Notes: a model not told the origin generated them from the sequence alone. DNA of 64,000 bases from Magnolia sinica (GCF_029962835.1 NC_080589.1:18807586-18871585), one strand, 5' to 3'; shown: positions 55,601-60,713, counted from the stretch's first letter. Numbers and translations: made by a program.

Positions 55601-56172
55601 ACTAAAAGAGGTTAAAAGATACTGAATAACACGAAAAATTAGGACATTTGAAGTTTGAACACAATCAAACCATGTGACACTAGTAAAATGTAATTAGTTG
55701 TTTACCAGAAATTCATCATAGAAAAACGAGATGAAATGTTGTAAAGAAGCAGGAAGGGAGAATACCCAGTCAACATGTGACTCAAATGTTGCAGAACATG
55801 AGGCTCCATCTTCAGCCAAAGCCCATCTCTTAAGTGTCCCATCTCGGCTTCCAGTAAATAGATAATCACCACCATCAGGTGCTGATGACTTCAATACAGC
55901 TAAGCAATTTATGCCTGCACAGTGCTGCAAAGAAAGAAAACTAAGCTGATCTGTAACTTGTATCTGATGGTAGAAAACCATGACCACAGTACCAGTGCAG
56001 AAGACAAAATTAAGAATAAACAAATAAAAAGTAGGCTTGGCTTCATCACCTTTGCGTCATCCACATCATTCAGCACATAAGTCAACCGCTTCTCCTTCCG
56101 AGGACGGGTTGAATTGGATGTGTTCCCCGCACTACCCACACGATGCGTTGAAGACATGCCTGGTACAAGCAT
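13905..56172 (-). CDS. WDR48: WDR48/UAF1-like WD40 protein, 17 coding exons
   Basis: The spliced frame encodes 772 residues without a stop. WD40 blades end at about residues 75 (LKRW), 117 (LKTW), 161 (VYIWD), 253 (VRVWD), 295 (IRLWD), 339 (LYLTDL) and 453 (VKLWE). Residues about 480-765 form the WDR48/Bun107 C-terminal domain (DUF3337 type). WDR48/UAF1 proteins are scaffolds that bind and activate ubiquitin-specific proteases; the closest plant relative I recall is Arabidopsis AT3G05090 (LRS1). The VRVWDPR stretch fits a DWD box, so CUL4-DDB1 binding is possible (inference). Start: 56172 is the first in-frame ATG after an upstream stop; ATG 56157 gives 767 residues and an N-terminus closer to relatives. 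Introns range from 80 bp to 13.3 kb and are loaded with TEs. The coding frame looks intact and functional. Confidence 0.95.
14004..14670 (-). other. GC-AG intron (intron 16, 667 bp)
   Basis: The intron begins GCAAGT and ends TTCGCAG. No GT in register nearby keeps the NNQ|VLSPE junction expected from the family, so the GC donor is required. Confidence 0.85.
14671..14862 (-). CDS. WDR48: WDR48-like exon 16 (residues 677-740)
   Basis: Acceptor CTGCAG|GTTGTT. The donor is CAG|GCAAGT, a GC donor with otherwise perfect consensus. Encodes [14 protein letters not shown], a Gly/Ser-rich loop and [17 protein letters not shown], the SUMO-like end region. Confidence 0.95.
15364..15810. mobile_element. 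MITE with ~60-bp terminal inverted repeats (447 bp)
   Basis: The left end GGTTTTGCTGATGTCCCC matches the right end inverted (GGTTTTGCTAATGTGACC). The pairing continues, with mismatches, through TTAGCAA, TCCCCAAA and TTTNNAATG. It lies in intron 15. I could not define a clear target duplication, so the superfamily is open. Confidence 0.6.
16276..16913. mobile_element. hAT-like MITE, family A (GTAGCGTACGCTAC motif)
   Basis: Ends CAGTGTTTCAAATAGCG and, inverted, CAGTGTTTTAAATAGCA. Flanks AGGGGAAC and AGAGGAAC agree at 7 of 8 positions. Both subterminal regions are full of GTAGCGTACGCTAC-like palindromes; the centre is AT-rich and non-coding. It lies in intron 15. Confidence 0.75.
16933..16963. 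repeat. (GA)n microsatellite
   Basis: About 15 GA units just outside the family A element. Confidence 0.95.
18079..18172 (-). CDS. WDR48: WDR48-like exon 15 (residues 646-676)
   Basis: Acceptor CTACAG|GTGCAG, donor AAA|GTAAGA. Encodes [11 protein letters not shown] and [19 protein letters not shown]. It has no start codon and lies alone between two 3.2-kb introns; exons 14 and 16 can only be joined in frame with it. Confidence 0.94.
20117..20489. repeat. ~186-bp tandem duplication spanning an L1 3' tail
   Basis: 20117-20302 and 20303-20489 align with few differences. Each copy starts CCTAATTGGAACACC and contains a T-rich run, then AAAGATGATACTATTAAAAG. The unit joins target-site sequence to the L1 3' end. 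Confidence 0.85.
20400..20960 (-). mobile_element. L1-type LINE 3' fragment (zf-RVT region)
   Basis: On the minus strand, frames at 20785-20501 and around 20950-20800 show the C-terminal reverse-transcriptase zinc-binding region ([18 protein letters not shown], then [13 protein letters not shown]). It ends in TTTAATAGTATCATC and poly-A on the minus strand. The frames are broken. It lies in intron 14. Confidence 0.65.
20970..21340. other. Uncharacterised intronic sequence, possibly LTR-derived
   Basis: A long minus-strand open frame crosses this stretch, but its residues match nothing I know and it fuses to the L1 fragment. TCCATAAATAGG (TATA-like) near 21080 hints at LTR DNA. No gene call. 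Confidence 0.25.
21357..21718 (-). CDS. WDR48: WDR48-like exon 14 (residues 525-645)
   Basis: Longest exon, 362 nt. Acceptor TTTGCAG|ATCAAT, donor CAA|GTAATT. Encodes [19 protein letters not shown], a variable polar linker, then [18 protein letters not shown] and [18 protein letters not shown], hallmarks of the plant family. The last Lys codon is completed by exon 15. Confidence 0.95.
22879..23013 (-). CDS. WDR48: WDR48-like exon 13 (residues 480-524)
   Basis: Acceptor CTCCAG|GTAAGT, donor AAG|GTGATT. The exon itself begins with GTAAGT, which mimics a donor site; the frame ([14 protein letters not shown]) shows it is coding. Also encodes [16 protein letters not shown]. Confidence 0.94.
23132..23170 (-). 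CDS. WDR48: WDR48-like exon 12, 39-nt micro-exon
   Basis: Acceptor GGGCAG|GTTTCC, donor ATG|GTATTG. Encodes [13 protein letters not shown], a conserved acidic/basic helix opening the C-terminal domain. Confidence 0.94.
23323..23388 (-). CDS. WDR48: WDR48-like exon 11 (residues 445-466)
   Basis: Acceptor CTAAAAG|GATGCT, donor AAG|GTATGA. Encodes [20 protein letters not shown], the seventh blade. Confidence 0.94.
23506..23601 (-). CDS. WDR48: WDR48-like exon 10 (residues 413-444)
   Basis: Acceptor CTGCAG-like TTTGCAG|ATTCCT, donor AAG|GTGATT. Encodes [18 protein letters not shown] and [12 protein letters not shown] long GA tract (CT on the plus strand) lies about 170 bases upstream in the intron. 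Confidence 0.94.
23770..23897. repeat. (CT)n tract followed by (AT)n and (GT)n
   Basis: Around 82 bases of uninterrupted CT (23770-23852), then ATATAT, TATG and GTGTGT runs. It lies in intron 9, about 170 bases from exon 10; on the transcript it is a GA tract upstream of the acceptor. Confidence 0.97.
24100..27624 (-). mobile_element. Decayed Ty1/Copia element, gag to RNase H
   Basis: On the minus strand, from high to low coordinates: gag remnant (27632-27400, [15 protein letters not shown]), knuckle region (about 27200), protease-like segment with D-F-G-S in place of D-S-G (about 27020), integrase traces (26560-25800), RT traces (25600-24740) and an RT/RNase H end (24726-24424, [14 protein letters not shown] then [12 protein letters not shown]). 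Stops and frameshifts are frequent throughout. The 5' end is displaced by hAT-like elements. It lies in intron 9 in the same orientation as the gene. Confidence 0.75.
27633..28564. mobile_element. hAT-like MITE, family B copy 1 (GATATATC motif)
   Basis: 932 bp. The right end inverted reads CAATGTTTTAAATATC; the left end is GAGTGTTCGAAATATT. Flanked by perfect 8-bp GGTGTGAT (27625-27632 and 28565-28572). The flanking text (GTATCCCAAGGGTGTGAT ... ACTAAAAACATTG) is itself the end of another family B copy, so this copy is nested in a relative. Internal blocks such as ATGATCATTTCATCAAA occur twice. Confidence 0.85.
28925..29923. mobile_element. hAT-like MITE, family B copy 2
   Basis: 999 bp. Ends CAGTGTTTTAAATATCG and, inverted, CAATGTTTTAAATATC. 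Flanks ATTCTAAT and GTTCCAAT agree at 6 of 8. It is inverted relative to copy 1 and contains a 259-bp tandem duplication. Confidence 0.8.
29163..29674. repeat. 259-bp near-perfect tandem duplication
   Basis: 29163-29421 and 29422-29674 are almost identical (one visible change, ATATGCTT versus ATATACTT). It creates two nearly identical 73-codon antisense frames that are not genes. Confidence 0.95.
30421..30790 (-). other. Unidentified coding-like segment with a splice-donor-like end
   Basis: A minus-strand frame (92 codons from ATG 30699, possibly open further upstream) contains [20 protein letters not shown] and [19 protein letters not shown], a composition that looks protein-like. It ends in ATGGTGACAT|GTAAGATAC, a good donor. 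I do not recognise the family. It lies in intron 9 in gene orientation, but including it would not fit the family's 9-to-10 junction. It may be a captured exon or an unknown TE piece. Confidence 0.3.
30905..31560 (-). mobile_element. LINE-like 3' fragment
   Basis: The minus strand ends with AATAAAATTTGTTACTTTAC and A8 near 30910, the layout of an L1 3' tail. Upstream frames are broken and only weakly L1-like. Assignment rests mainly on the tail. Confidence 0.4.
31636..32805. mobile_element. hAT-like element, family D (GATCCGA motif), nested in C
   Basis: Ends TAGAGGTGGGCA and, inverted, TAAAGCTTGGCA. Perfect 8-bp ATCATAAT at 31628-31635 and 32806-32813. Subterminal text is dominated by GATCCGATCCGAGTCGG-like units. 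The GA-rich centre gives a spurious antisense frame. It is itself interrupted by family E. Confidence 0.85.
31748..32365. mobile_element. hAT-like element, family E (GAGTCGAGC motif), innermost
   Basis: 618 bp. Ends TAGAGGTGTACACGAGTCGA and, inverted, TAGAGCTGTACACGAGTAGA. Perfect 8-bp AGCAAGGC at 31740-31747 and 32366-32373. Arrays of CTCGACTCGG/CGAGCTCG occupy both subterminal regions. Confidence 0.9.
33685..34290. other. Intron 9 sequence, nothing recognised
   Basis: No family or repeat identified. A 142-codon minus-strand frame (34157-33729) has no recognisable domain and is probably chance. Confidence 0.3.
34291..34900 (-). mobile_element. L1-type LINE fragment with internal 57-bp repeats
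   Basis: The minus strand encodes an L1-like piece ([15 protein letters not shown] near 34410) in several frames. The part at 34544-34771 is four tandem 57-bp units. Confidence 0.6.
34544..34771. repeat. Four tandem 57-bp units
   Basis: Units near 34544-34600, 34601-34657, 34658-34714 and 34715-34771, each containing TATGCTATCACCTTCCTCC and TCTTCCAAGCCGAATCTC with few changes. 57 bp is 19 codons, so the reading frame is kept. Confidence 0.9.
35246..36690 (-). mobile_element. L1-type LINE, 5'-truncated, minus strand
   Basis: From 36690 down: the end of RT ([19 protein letters not shown]), the linker [16 protein letters not shown], the zinc-binding region ([31 protein letters not shown]) and the [10 protein letters not shown] terminus. 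It finishes with TTTAATAAAACTC and A-rich sequence at about 35250. Frames change near 36219 and 35640, so it is inactive. It lies in intron 9 next to exon 9. Confidence 0.8.
36942..37178 (-). CDS. WDR48: WDR48-like exon 9 (residues 334-412)
   Basis: Acceptor TCTAG|CTATAC, donor CCT|GTAAGT. Encodes LYLTDL, then [12 protein letters not shown] and [16 protein letters not shown], the conserved linker of the WDR48 family before the last blade. The following intron is 13.3 kb. Confidence 0.95.
37306..37426 (-). CDS. WDR48: WDR48-like exon 8 (residues 293-333)
   Basis: Acceptor TTGTAG|CCTATG, donor TCT|GTAAGT. Encodes LWDLGQQRC of blade 5 and [10 protein letters not shown]...[10 protein letters not shown] of blade 6. 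Confidence 0.95.
37490..37550 (-). mobile_element. RTE LINE 3'-tail fragment
   Basis: On the minus strand, GACCCCAAATTGCTGGGG is followed by AAGGCTAAGATGATGATGG, the conserved 3' end and (GAT)n tail of plant RTE LINEs. It is in intron 7, close to exon 8. Confidence 0.55.
37900..38210 (+). mobile_element. L1-type C-terminal fragment
   Basis: The plus strand shows a frame-shifted remnant of the L1 C-terminus ([13 protein letters not shown] near 38080-38120, preceded by a degraded zinc-binding segment). Short and inactive. Confidence 0.5.
38211..40054. other. Intron 7 sequence without recognisable elements
   Basis: No coding family seen. A C/G-rich patch at 39430-39545 stands out in AT-rich DNA. 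A (GAT)n run at 40037-40053 may belong to RTE. Confidence 0.3.
40055..42860 (+). mobile_element. RTE-type LINE 3' part, split by an L1 insertion
   Basis: The plus strand at 40090-40580 encodes a degraded RTE C-terminus ([48 protein letters not shown]). The element resumes at 42804 and ends with GACAAGGCTATAATGATGAC and a GATGAT tail (to about 42860). The gap is an L1 with a 16-bp target duplication. Confidence 0.8.
40637..42787 (+). mobile_element. 5'-truncated L1 LINE with 16-bp target duplication
   Basis: Flanked by AGATTCATAAACTGAC at 40621-40636 and 42788-42803, with an A-rich tail (AAAAAAAATAAA) before the right copy. The RT frame 40651-41628 (325 codons) has the palm motifs, including [12 protein letters not shown] and [10 protein letters not shown] frameshift at about 41600-41628 leads into 41594-41986 ([15 protein letters not shown]), then one stop codon and the zinc-binding region 42026-42361 ([18 protein letters not shown]). 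It is among the better preserved elements here, hence fairly young, but defective. Confidence 0.9.
43111..43146 (-). CDS. WDR48: WDR48-like exon 7, 36-nt micro-exon
   Basis: Acceptor TTGCAG|GTTTTG, donor ACG|GTAATA. It encodes [11 protein letters not shown] with split Arg codons at both edges, the core of blade 5. It sits between introns of 9.4 and 5.7 kb, so automated annotation could easily miss it; the reading frame requires it. Confidence 0.93.
43653..43682. repeat. (GA)n microsatellite
   Basis: About 15 GA units in intron 6. Confidence 0.95.
44796..44910 (-). mobile_element. Possible tRNA-derived SINE
   Basis: The minus strand has GGGTTCAATCCTTGG, close to the Pol III box B, followed after about 30 bases by an A8 tail (44798-44806). 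No certain box A or target duplication, so this is tentative. Confidence 0.3.
45221..45498. mobile_element. hAT-like MITE, family F copy 1 (GTAACGGCC motif)
   Basis: Flanks TTGTCTTC and TTGTCTTA agree at 7 of 8. The right end inverted reads TCAAGGTGTTCCATAACGG. Arrays of GTAACGGTAACAG/GGCCATTACGG lie on both sides of a poly-A-rich centre. It is in intron 6. Confidence 0.75.
45821..46781. mobile_element. hAT-like MITE, family B copy 3
   Basis: 961 bp. Ends CAATGTTTTAAATATTG and, inverted, CAATGTTCGAAATATTAG. Flanks GCCATAAC and CCCATAAC agree at 7 of 8. Same orientation as copy 2. It is in intron 6. Confidence 0.85.
46790..49194. other. Intron 6 sequence, partly LTR-like
   Basis: No gene. 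TGGTATTAAGGC at 48594-48605 resembles a Met-tRNA primer site, following text that could end an LTR (about 47240-48592). No partner LTR or coding region is seen, so this remains a suspicion. Confidence 0.3.
49203..50328. mobile_element. hAT-like MITE, family C copy 2
   Basis: Ends CAATGTTGTCAAAATCG at both sides (right one inverted, CAATGTTGTCAAAATCTA). Perfect 8-bp TATGCCGA at 49195-49202 and 50329-50336. Rich in ATCGTAAATC repeats. It contains family F copy 2 and is inserted at the 3' end of an RTE remnant. Confidence 0.9.
49938..50215. mobile_element. hAT-like MITE, family F copy 2, nested in C
   Basis: 278 bp. Flanks TCGTAAAT (49930-49937) and TCATAAAT (50216-50223) agree at 7 of 8. The interior repeats GTAACGGCCGTTACACT-like units; the right end inverted reads TCAAGGTATTCCATAACGG. 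Confidence 0.8.
50329..50420 (+). mobile_element. RTE LINE 3'-tail fragment
   Basis: TGCCGACCCCAGTTAGTGGG followed by GACAAGGTTTGGATGATG, the conserved RTE 3' end. The end motif occurs twice (near 50350 and 50390). Confidence 0.55.
51042..51128 (-). mobile_element. 87-bp tRNA-like retroposon (mini-SINE)
   Basis: On the minus strand it begins near GCCCGTAGCTTAGTGGTAGA (box A-like TAGCTTAGTGG) and includes GAGGTCTCGAGTTAGATACC (box B-like). It ends TATTATGAAAAAG. It is flanked by a perfect 15-bp repeat AGTACTCATAAGAAG at 51027-51041 and 51129-51143, so it integrated by retroposition. It is in intron 6. Confidence 0.75.
51320..51525. mobile_element. Truncated family B hAT-like fragment
   Basis: Text of the type TGTATCCCAAGGGTGCAATAC, preceded by the TTTCCC-rich block seen at one end of every family B copy. 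The other end is missing. Confidence 0.5.
51538..51825. mobile_element. hAT-like MITE, family F copy 3
   Basis: 288 bp. Ends CAAGGTGTTCCAAAATAG and, inverted, CAAGGTATTCAAAATCGG. Perfect 8-bp AGAGTAGC at 51530-51537 and 51826-51833. The interior is almost entirely GTAACGGCC/GGCCGTTAC units. Confidence 0.92.
52180..52300 (+). mobile_element. RTE LINE 3' end
   Basis: A degraded end of the RT frame (GTGGAATGGCGGACAAGG) leads into GTAGCCGGCCCCAATTAGTT, then GGGGATAAGGCTTAGATGAT and a GATGAG tail. It lies 230 bp from exon 6. Confidence 0.65.
52524..52621 (-). CDS. WDR48: WDR48-like exon 6 (residues 249-281)
   Basis: Acceptor TTGTAG|GTGGTG, donor CAG|GTTGTT. It holds VRVWDPRTG (DWD-type box) and [15 protein letters not shown]. 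It ends two bases into an Arg codon completed by exon 7, 9.4 kb downstream. Confidence 0.94.
52817..53222. mobile_element. Tourist-like (PIF/Harbinger) MITE, CAAATCC-rich
   Basis: Ends GGGGCTGTTGGGG and, inverted, GGGCCTGTGTGGG, flanked by TTA (52814-52816 and 53223-53225), the 3-bp duplication typical of PIF/Harbinger. Repeated GGATTTG/CAAATCC units fill the subterminal parts. It is in intron 5. Confidence 0.7.
53523..53831 (-). CDS. WDR48: WDR48-like exon 5 (residues 146-248)
   Basis: Acceptor TTTTAG|AGCAAT, donor AAG|GTGAAT. It finishes blade 3 ([13 protein letters not shown]), adds an acidic/Ser-rich insert of about 50 residues, then starts blade 4 ([15 protein letters not shown]). Confidence 0.95.
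54039..54128 (-). CDS. WDR48: WDR48-like exon 4 (residues 116-145)
   Basis: Acceptor ACCAG|ACATGG, donor AAT|GTAATT. It is separated from exon 3 by only 80 bp, the shortest intron of the gene. Encodes the end of blade 2 and [14 protein letters not shown] of blade 3. Confidence 0.93.
54209..54271 (-). CDS. WDR48: WDR48-like exon 3 (residues 95-115)
   Basis: 63-nt exon ([20 protein letters not shown]). Acceptor TTGTAG|GTTAAT, donor AAG|GTTCTT. It forms the second blade together with exon 4. Confidence 0.93.
54589..55313. mobile_element. Tourist-like (PIF/Harbinger) element, 725 bp
   Basis: Ends GGGCCTCTTTGTTTTTTACC and, inverted, GGGCCTGTTTGTTTAACCAT, flanked by TAA (54586-54588 and 55314-55316). 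Subterminal TTACCATTTACC repeats. It makes up about half of intron 2. Confidence 0.75.
55766..55924 (-). CDS. WDR48: WDR48-like exon 2 (residues 42-94)
   Basis: Acceptor TTTGCAG|CACTGT, donor TGG|GTATTC. It carries the first blade ([14 protein letters not shown]) and the ESHVDW start of the second. Phase 0 at both ends. Confidence 0.95.
56050..56172 (-). CDS. WDR48: WDR48-like exon 1 (residues 1-41)
   Basis: Encodes the basic N-terminus ([20 protein letters not shown]) and the start of the first blade. Donor AAG|GTGATG at 56049. The in-frame upstream stop is TAG at 56197-56199. Translation may start at 56172 or 56157; both have a purine at -3. Confidence 0.9.
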
Positions 56173-56196
56173 ACCATTGAAGCCATCAATATTGCT

Positions 56197-56208
56197 CTAT
56201 ACTACCAT
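56197..56208 (-). promoter_or_regulatory. Three-codon upstream ORF in the 5' leader
   Basis: ATG GTA GTA TAG, in frame with and 36 bases upstream of the main ATG at 56172. Just upstream the leader has a TTTCAG|GACTAAAG acceptor-like site (about 56216-56222), so a 5' UTR intron is possible. Function not shown. Confidence 0.4.
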
Positions 56209-56574
56209 CTTTAGTCCTGAAAGGAAACTTGGGTTGACTATTAGAAATTACTGCAGTTCTGTATACCTATTATCACAACATTAGATAGTGCAAACATTGT
56301 ATCCCTCATTGATTAAACTTCCATTGAATACAACCATCCACATTCCTTGGCAGTCCAAATTCATTAAGAGTTGAGAGTTGTCCTCTAGAGTTAATGGCTA
56401 GTGACCTAGTTTGTGGGTCATTCGCAATTCGGATCACTACTTTTGGCAGCCCTAAATATTGCTAATTGAATTGTAAGTTAAAATTAGAGTTCAAACCCTG
56501 AAATACATACTGCAATTGTGTAGTATGCATACCTAAGTGGGCTCTTGCTAACATGTTAAAGTTTACATTCTCAG

Positions 56575-58160
56575 GGTTCATGAAATGTTGGGAAGAGAGA
56601 TTTCCCGGGAGGCTTCCTCATCAGAATCAAAGGCCTCTTGGGCCCTGCCTTGCTATGGGTCCATCAAGTATAACTTTGATAGTCGCACCCAATGTTTGAA
56701 ATATCGGTATCGCGTTACATATCGCACCCTTGGGATACAGATATGCATCGATTATCGCACGGGATATATCGTTTGTATCGGGTAATTTATTGCACCTATT
56801 GGGAAACATGGGGTAACATTGGGAAAATAGTTGAATTTTTCAATGAAACTTCAGGGATTGTTAAAAAAGACCTTAATACACACTTTTAAATCATAATATC
56901 TCAAAAAAGAAGTGCACATAATAGGTTTCCTTTGTATAGGGTCCTAAGTTATGCGTTGTCTGATTGAACTAATGCAACTACATTCAAATTGAATGCATAA
57001 CATTTAGAGTATATGTGATTATCATTTCATCAAACACTCCTAAATATTTCGAAATTAGTCTCAATTGACAGCTTGTTGAAGGAAAATTTCAAAAAAATAA
57101 TAAAAAAAAAAATTAAAATTAAAATTAAAACTAATATTTATTTTTCAAAAATTGAAAAGGACTTAATAAATCAGTAGATCAGCCTTCATACATGCTTGAT
57201 TTCATGTTTGGAGTGCAACATTGAAAGCAATTTCGAAGAAATTGGGGAAATTTCGAAATTGCCCCAAAATTTCCCAATTGGGACCACCTATACTCGAATT
57301 TCGAAATTAGAGTGCATGTGATGATCATTTCATCAAATATTCCTAAATACTTCGAAATTAGTCTCAATTGGCATCTAGTTGAAGGAAAATTTTGAAAAAA
57401 AAAAAAACATGGAGAACATGAAGAACCAATGGATATCAAAATCAAAGCTTCAACTCTATGATTTTTCATGCAAAACATGAAGAACCAATGGATTTGTTAC
57501 CTTTTGGCATTGATTTAACATAATTTCGACAAAAAAGAATAAGAAATTGAAAATGTTCATCGGATCGAACATGTGGGATATATCGGCATTACCTGTGCGT
57601 TTAGTATCACACAGGTGGGATACAAAATTTATCGTGGAATATATCGGCCAATCTCGTCGATACTTAAAACATTGGTCGCACCTTTGGGTGATTCAAGCCC
57701 CACAATGATCATAATGCAATCTGAGAGTGAGAATGGGGCAATTTTGATGGAGCATTTTAGGTGATTGCAAGGAGTGAGGTGGTGGGAAGTCTACCTGCTT
57801 GTGCTAATGAATGGGCTCCTTAAGTGATGGTTAGATCAAGAGAGATTCCAAGCAGGCTATTTAGTAGCTTTCCAATGACCTCCCCGTGCCTTCGAGTGTT
57901 TCATACTCTAGTTCTGAGGTCCCAAGGATTGCATCTTCTTTAGGAGCAATATATTCGTAATTGCGTGCCAAAAGGTCGAAGACGCTGCTTGTAGGCTAGC
58001 TAAAGAGGGAGTGATTGGATGGTCACTCATTCTGGGATCCTGATTGTATTTCTCTTAATTGTTTTCTTTCCCTTCTTGGGTTAATAATTTTGTCACCATT
58101 TAATTTTTTTAGGAAGGTAGCAATATTTTTATTTTTATTATACCCTTCAAAAAAAAAAAA
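56575..58160 (+). mobile_element. L1-type RNase H end, interrupted by a hAT-like MITE
   Basis: The plus strand before 56682 encodes SWALPCYGSIKYNFD, typical of the L1 RNase H start. It resumes after 57683 in broken frames and ends with ATTATACCCTTC and an A-run (about 58149-58160). It begins only about 400 bp upstream of the WDR48-like start codon, so it may overlap promoter or leader sequence. Confidence 0.6.
56690..57674. mobile_element. hAT-like MITE, family B copy 4
   Basis: 985 bp. Ends CAATGTTTGAAATATCGG and, inverted, CAATGTTTTAAGTATCG. Perfect 8-bp GTCGCACC at 56682-56689 and 57675-57682. Same orientation as copy 1. It splits the L1 RNase H fragment. Confidence 0.92.
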
Positions 58161-59552
58161 TTTATCTCTACTACATATAACTCCAGTAGCTTTGGACATT
58201 TTTACCCATGCAATTTGTCATAAGAAGAGTTCAAATTTTTGGATTTAAAAAGAGATTCGATCTCTATCTCTTTAACCAAGGGTATTTCTGGCATTCAATT
58301 TTTTCATGCGAGCAATGCACTACCTTCCTTAGCTAATAGCTTGCAGACATATCTCTTGGGCACATTCTTTGGGAGTCCATGCAATAAAAAATCTGTGGGC
58401 AGGGCCCCCACTATGATGTTTAGGTGACATAAGCTCCCTCTATTAGTTGCACCAGCTCATGTTAGGATGTGATCCCAAAAATGAGGTATATTTAAAACTC
58501 AAAGTCGGCCATAGCACAGAAAACAATGTTGGGGACCTACCATTGAAACCTTCCCATGGCCCAGTATGATATGTCATTCAACATATTCATAAAGTCCCAA
58601 CAGGATGAAGGCAAGACGCGTATTAGCCTAATTCCATCCCCACTGTTTGGTTGGCCCAAGAAGGTCTCAATGGTGGATGTCCCCATCCACACTGTTTCTC
58701 GTGGTGTGGAAAACTTGAGTTTTGGATCAGCTTCTTGGGATCACATGACATCACATAGGTCAGTGGGCCACCTCCTCTCTATTTGAAACGGAAAACCAAA
58801 AGGGACTTGGTGAGCCAATACAAAGGCATAGATGATGAAGAATCATCTAATTAGCAAGATCAAGGCCGCATCCCAATTCACATCAAAGGATTCCTATCTA
58901 CACCAAAGAAGTATATTAAGCCCTGCCCTAGGACCCAGTGGACAACCCTACTTTTGGCTCTTCGACATGTCTCCCTCAATATTGTTAGGTTACAAGAGAT
59001 TATATTGTTACGTTCCTTCCAAAATGAACATAAGCCAAGAAGGCTAGGGAGGTGTCAAAAAGATATTCTTTTACCCATTTGAATCCCAAGTCATTCATGA
59101 AGAGAATCTTGGATCCGCCTGGCATCACCCAATTAATCGGAATCAAACATAAGAATTTCCACCATTGCTCAGCTTCAAAAATCACAATGCCAAAATAAAT
59201 AGCCGACTGACTCCTCATTTTGACATTTGGAATTACCATCTTCCTACTTCTCAAATGTAAGGACCTAGTACCACCCAACGAACCACCTAAAGGCGGGCCA
59301 AAGACAATTACAAAAGGCAAGCCCAAAACCTCCGAATATGCACTGTTAGCACCTGTTCCTCTAAATTGGTGTCTCTATCAACATGGTATAGAAGGACTTG
59401 AACGAGAAAATCCCACCAGTTTCCAATTTCCAATGACACTAATTTGTTCTCACTCCCCTGTCCATCGAGGGACATCTGTTCAAGCTCTCCATAAGCATGC
59501 AAATTCCTCAAATCATTCATCATGCAAGGCCCTCCTGAAGATTGGCAACCAT
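58161..59552. other. Intergenic stretch, nothing firmly identified
   Basis: Several open frames of 60-110 codons on both strands show no recognisable domain. A minus-strand frame at 59326-59000 may be a LINE remnant, but the similarity is too weak to call. Confidence 0.3.
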
Positions 59553-60440
59553 CATCATCATCATCATCACCTAAGCCATCAAGTCTTTTTCTTACTACAT
59601 CCATCCACATCAATGTACTCCATAACAGTAACAGTGGCCATAACGGCCACCACCATTACTATTACGATACAAGCCATAACAGCATCACAGCCCGTAACAA
59701 TTGTTACGGTTTTCCCCCCCTTGAAAAAACCTCTTTCGGCCCCATAACGGGCCATTGTAAGTTAATTTTTTAGTAACGATTGTTATGACCCTGTAACGCG
59801 TAACAGTTATCACTGTAACCCCATTCGAATACATTGATCCACATCCTTTAAGGCCCTCCCCTTGCCCTTTTAGAGCCTTCAACTTGTACCAACTCACTCC
59901 TAACCAGCGCAATTCTTGGTCTCCATTGCACATGACCAAACCATCTATTACCTATTGGTGTTACTCCCAAATTCCCTCATCTTATTACCTACTAGTGTTA
60001 CCCTCAAATGCATTCATTTCTAATTCTATCCTTCCTCATCTTGTCATTCATCCATCTCAACATCCTTATTTCAACTACACTCGTCCTATGAATATCTTGC
60101 TCCTTAACTACCCAACATTTTCCCATAAAACATGGTTGGTCTTATAGTTATCCTATAAAATTTCTCTTTCGGTTTGAGTGGTACACAAAGATCACATAAA
60201 AACTCCAAAGCCACGTCTCCATTTCTTCCACCCAGTTTGAATTCTGTAGGCAACATCCTTCTCAATCTCCCCAATCTCATGAATTATTGACTCGAGATAT
60301 CGACAATGGTCATTTTGGAAATTTTCATGGTCAACAATCCTAACTAATTCTTTGTTTCCACCTACTTTACTAAAATTGAACTCCATATACTTTTTTGGTT
60401 TTTTAAAAATTCAATATACTTTGTTTTAATCTGACTAATT
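59553..60440 (-). mobile_element. RTE LINE 3' part, minus strand, split by family F
   Basis: The minus-strand frame 60386-60192 is RTE C-terminus-like (YLESIIHEIGEIEKDVAYRI, QTGWKKWRRGFGV). The next segment (about 59940-59840) has the KLKALKGQGEGLKGC end. The (GAT)n tail is at about 59553-59572. Family F copy 4 interrupts the 3' end. Confidence 0.7.
59612..59837. mobile_element. hAT-like MITE, family F copy 4
   Basis: 226 bp. Perfect 8-bp TCCACATC at 59604-59611 and 59838-59845. The ends pair as CAATGTACTCCATAACAG and, inverted, TCAATGTATTCGAATGG. The interior has GTAACGGCC-type units and a C7 run. Confidence 0.85.
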
Positions 60441-60713
60441 TTAAATCCTTTAAGGATCATTTGGATGCCCTAGATATTTCAATTACTAAGTATTGCAATG
60501 CCAAGATATTGTAACCGTTGGTAGTTATAATTTCTTTGTTTGGCCAACTTCCTATAGTAGGCATAGTGATTCCAAGAAATTATATTGCCTGTGTTTGGTG
60601 GCTTACAAGTCAGGAATCATGTGTTGTGTACTGTTTATTTATTTAAAAAGCGTTCAAGTTAAATGAACAAGTGTGGCCCATTGATTTCTAATGTCAGCTG
60701 AATGGATTGAAAT

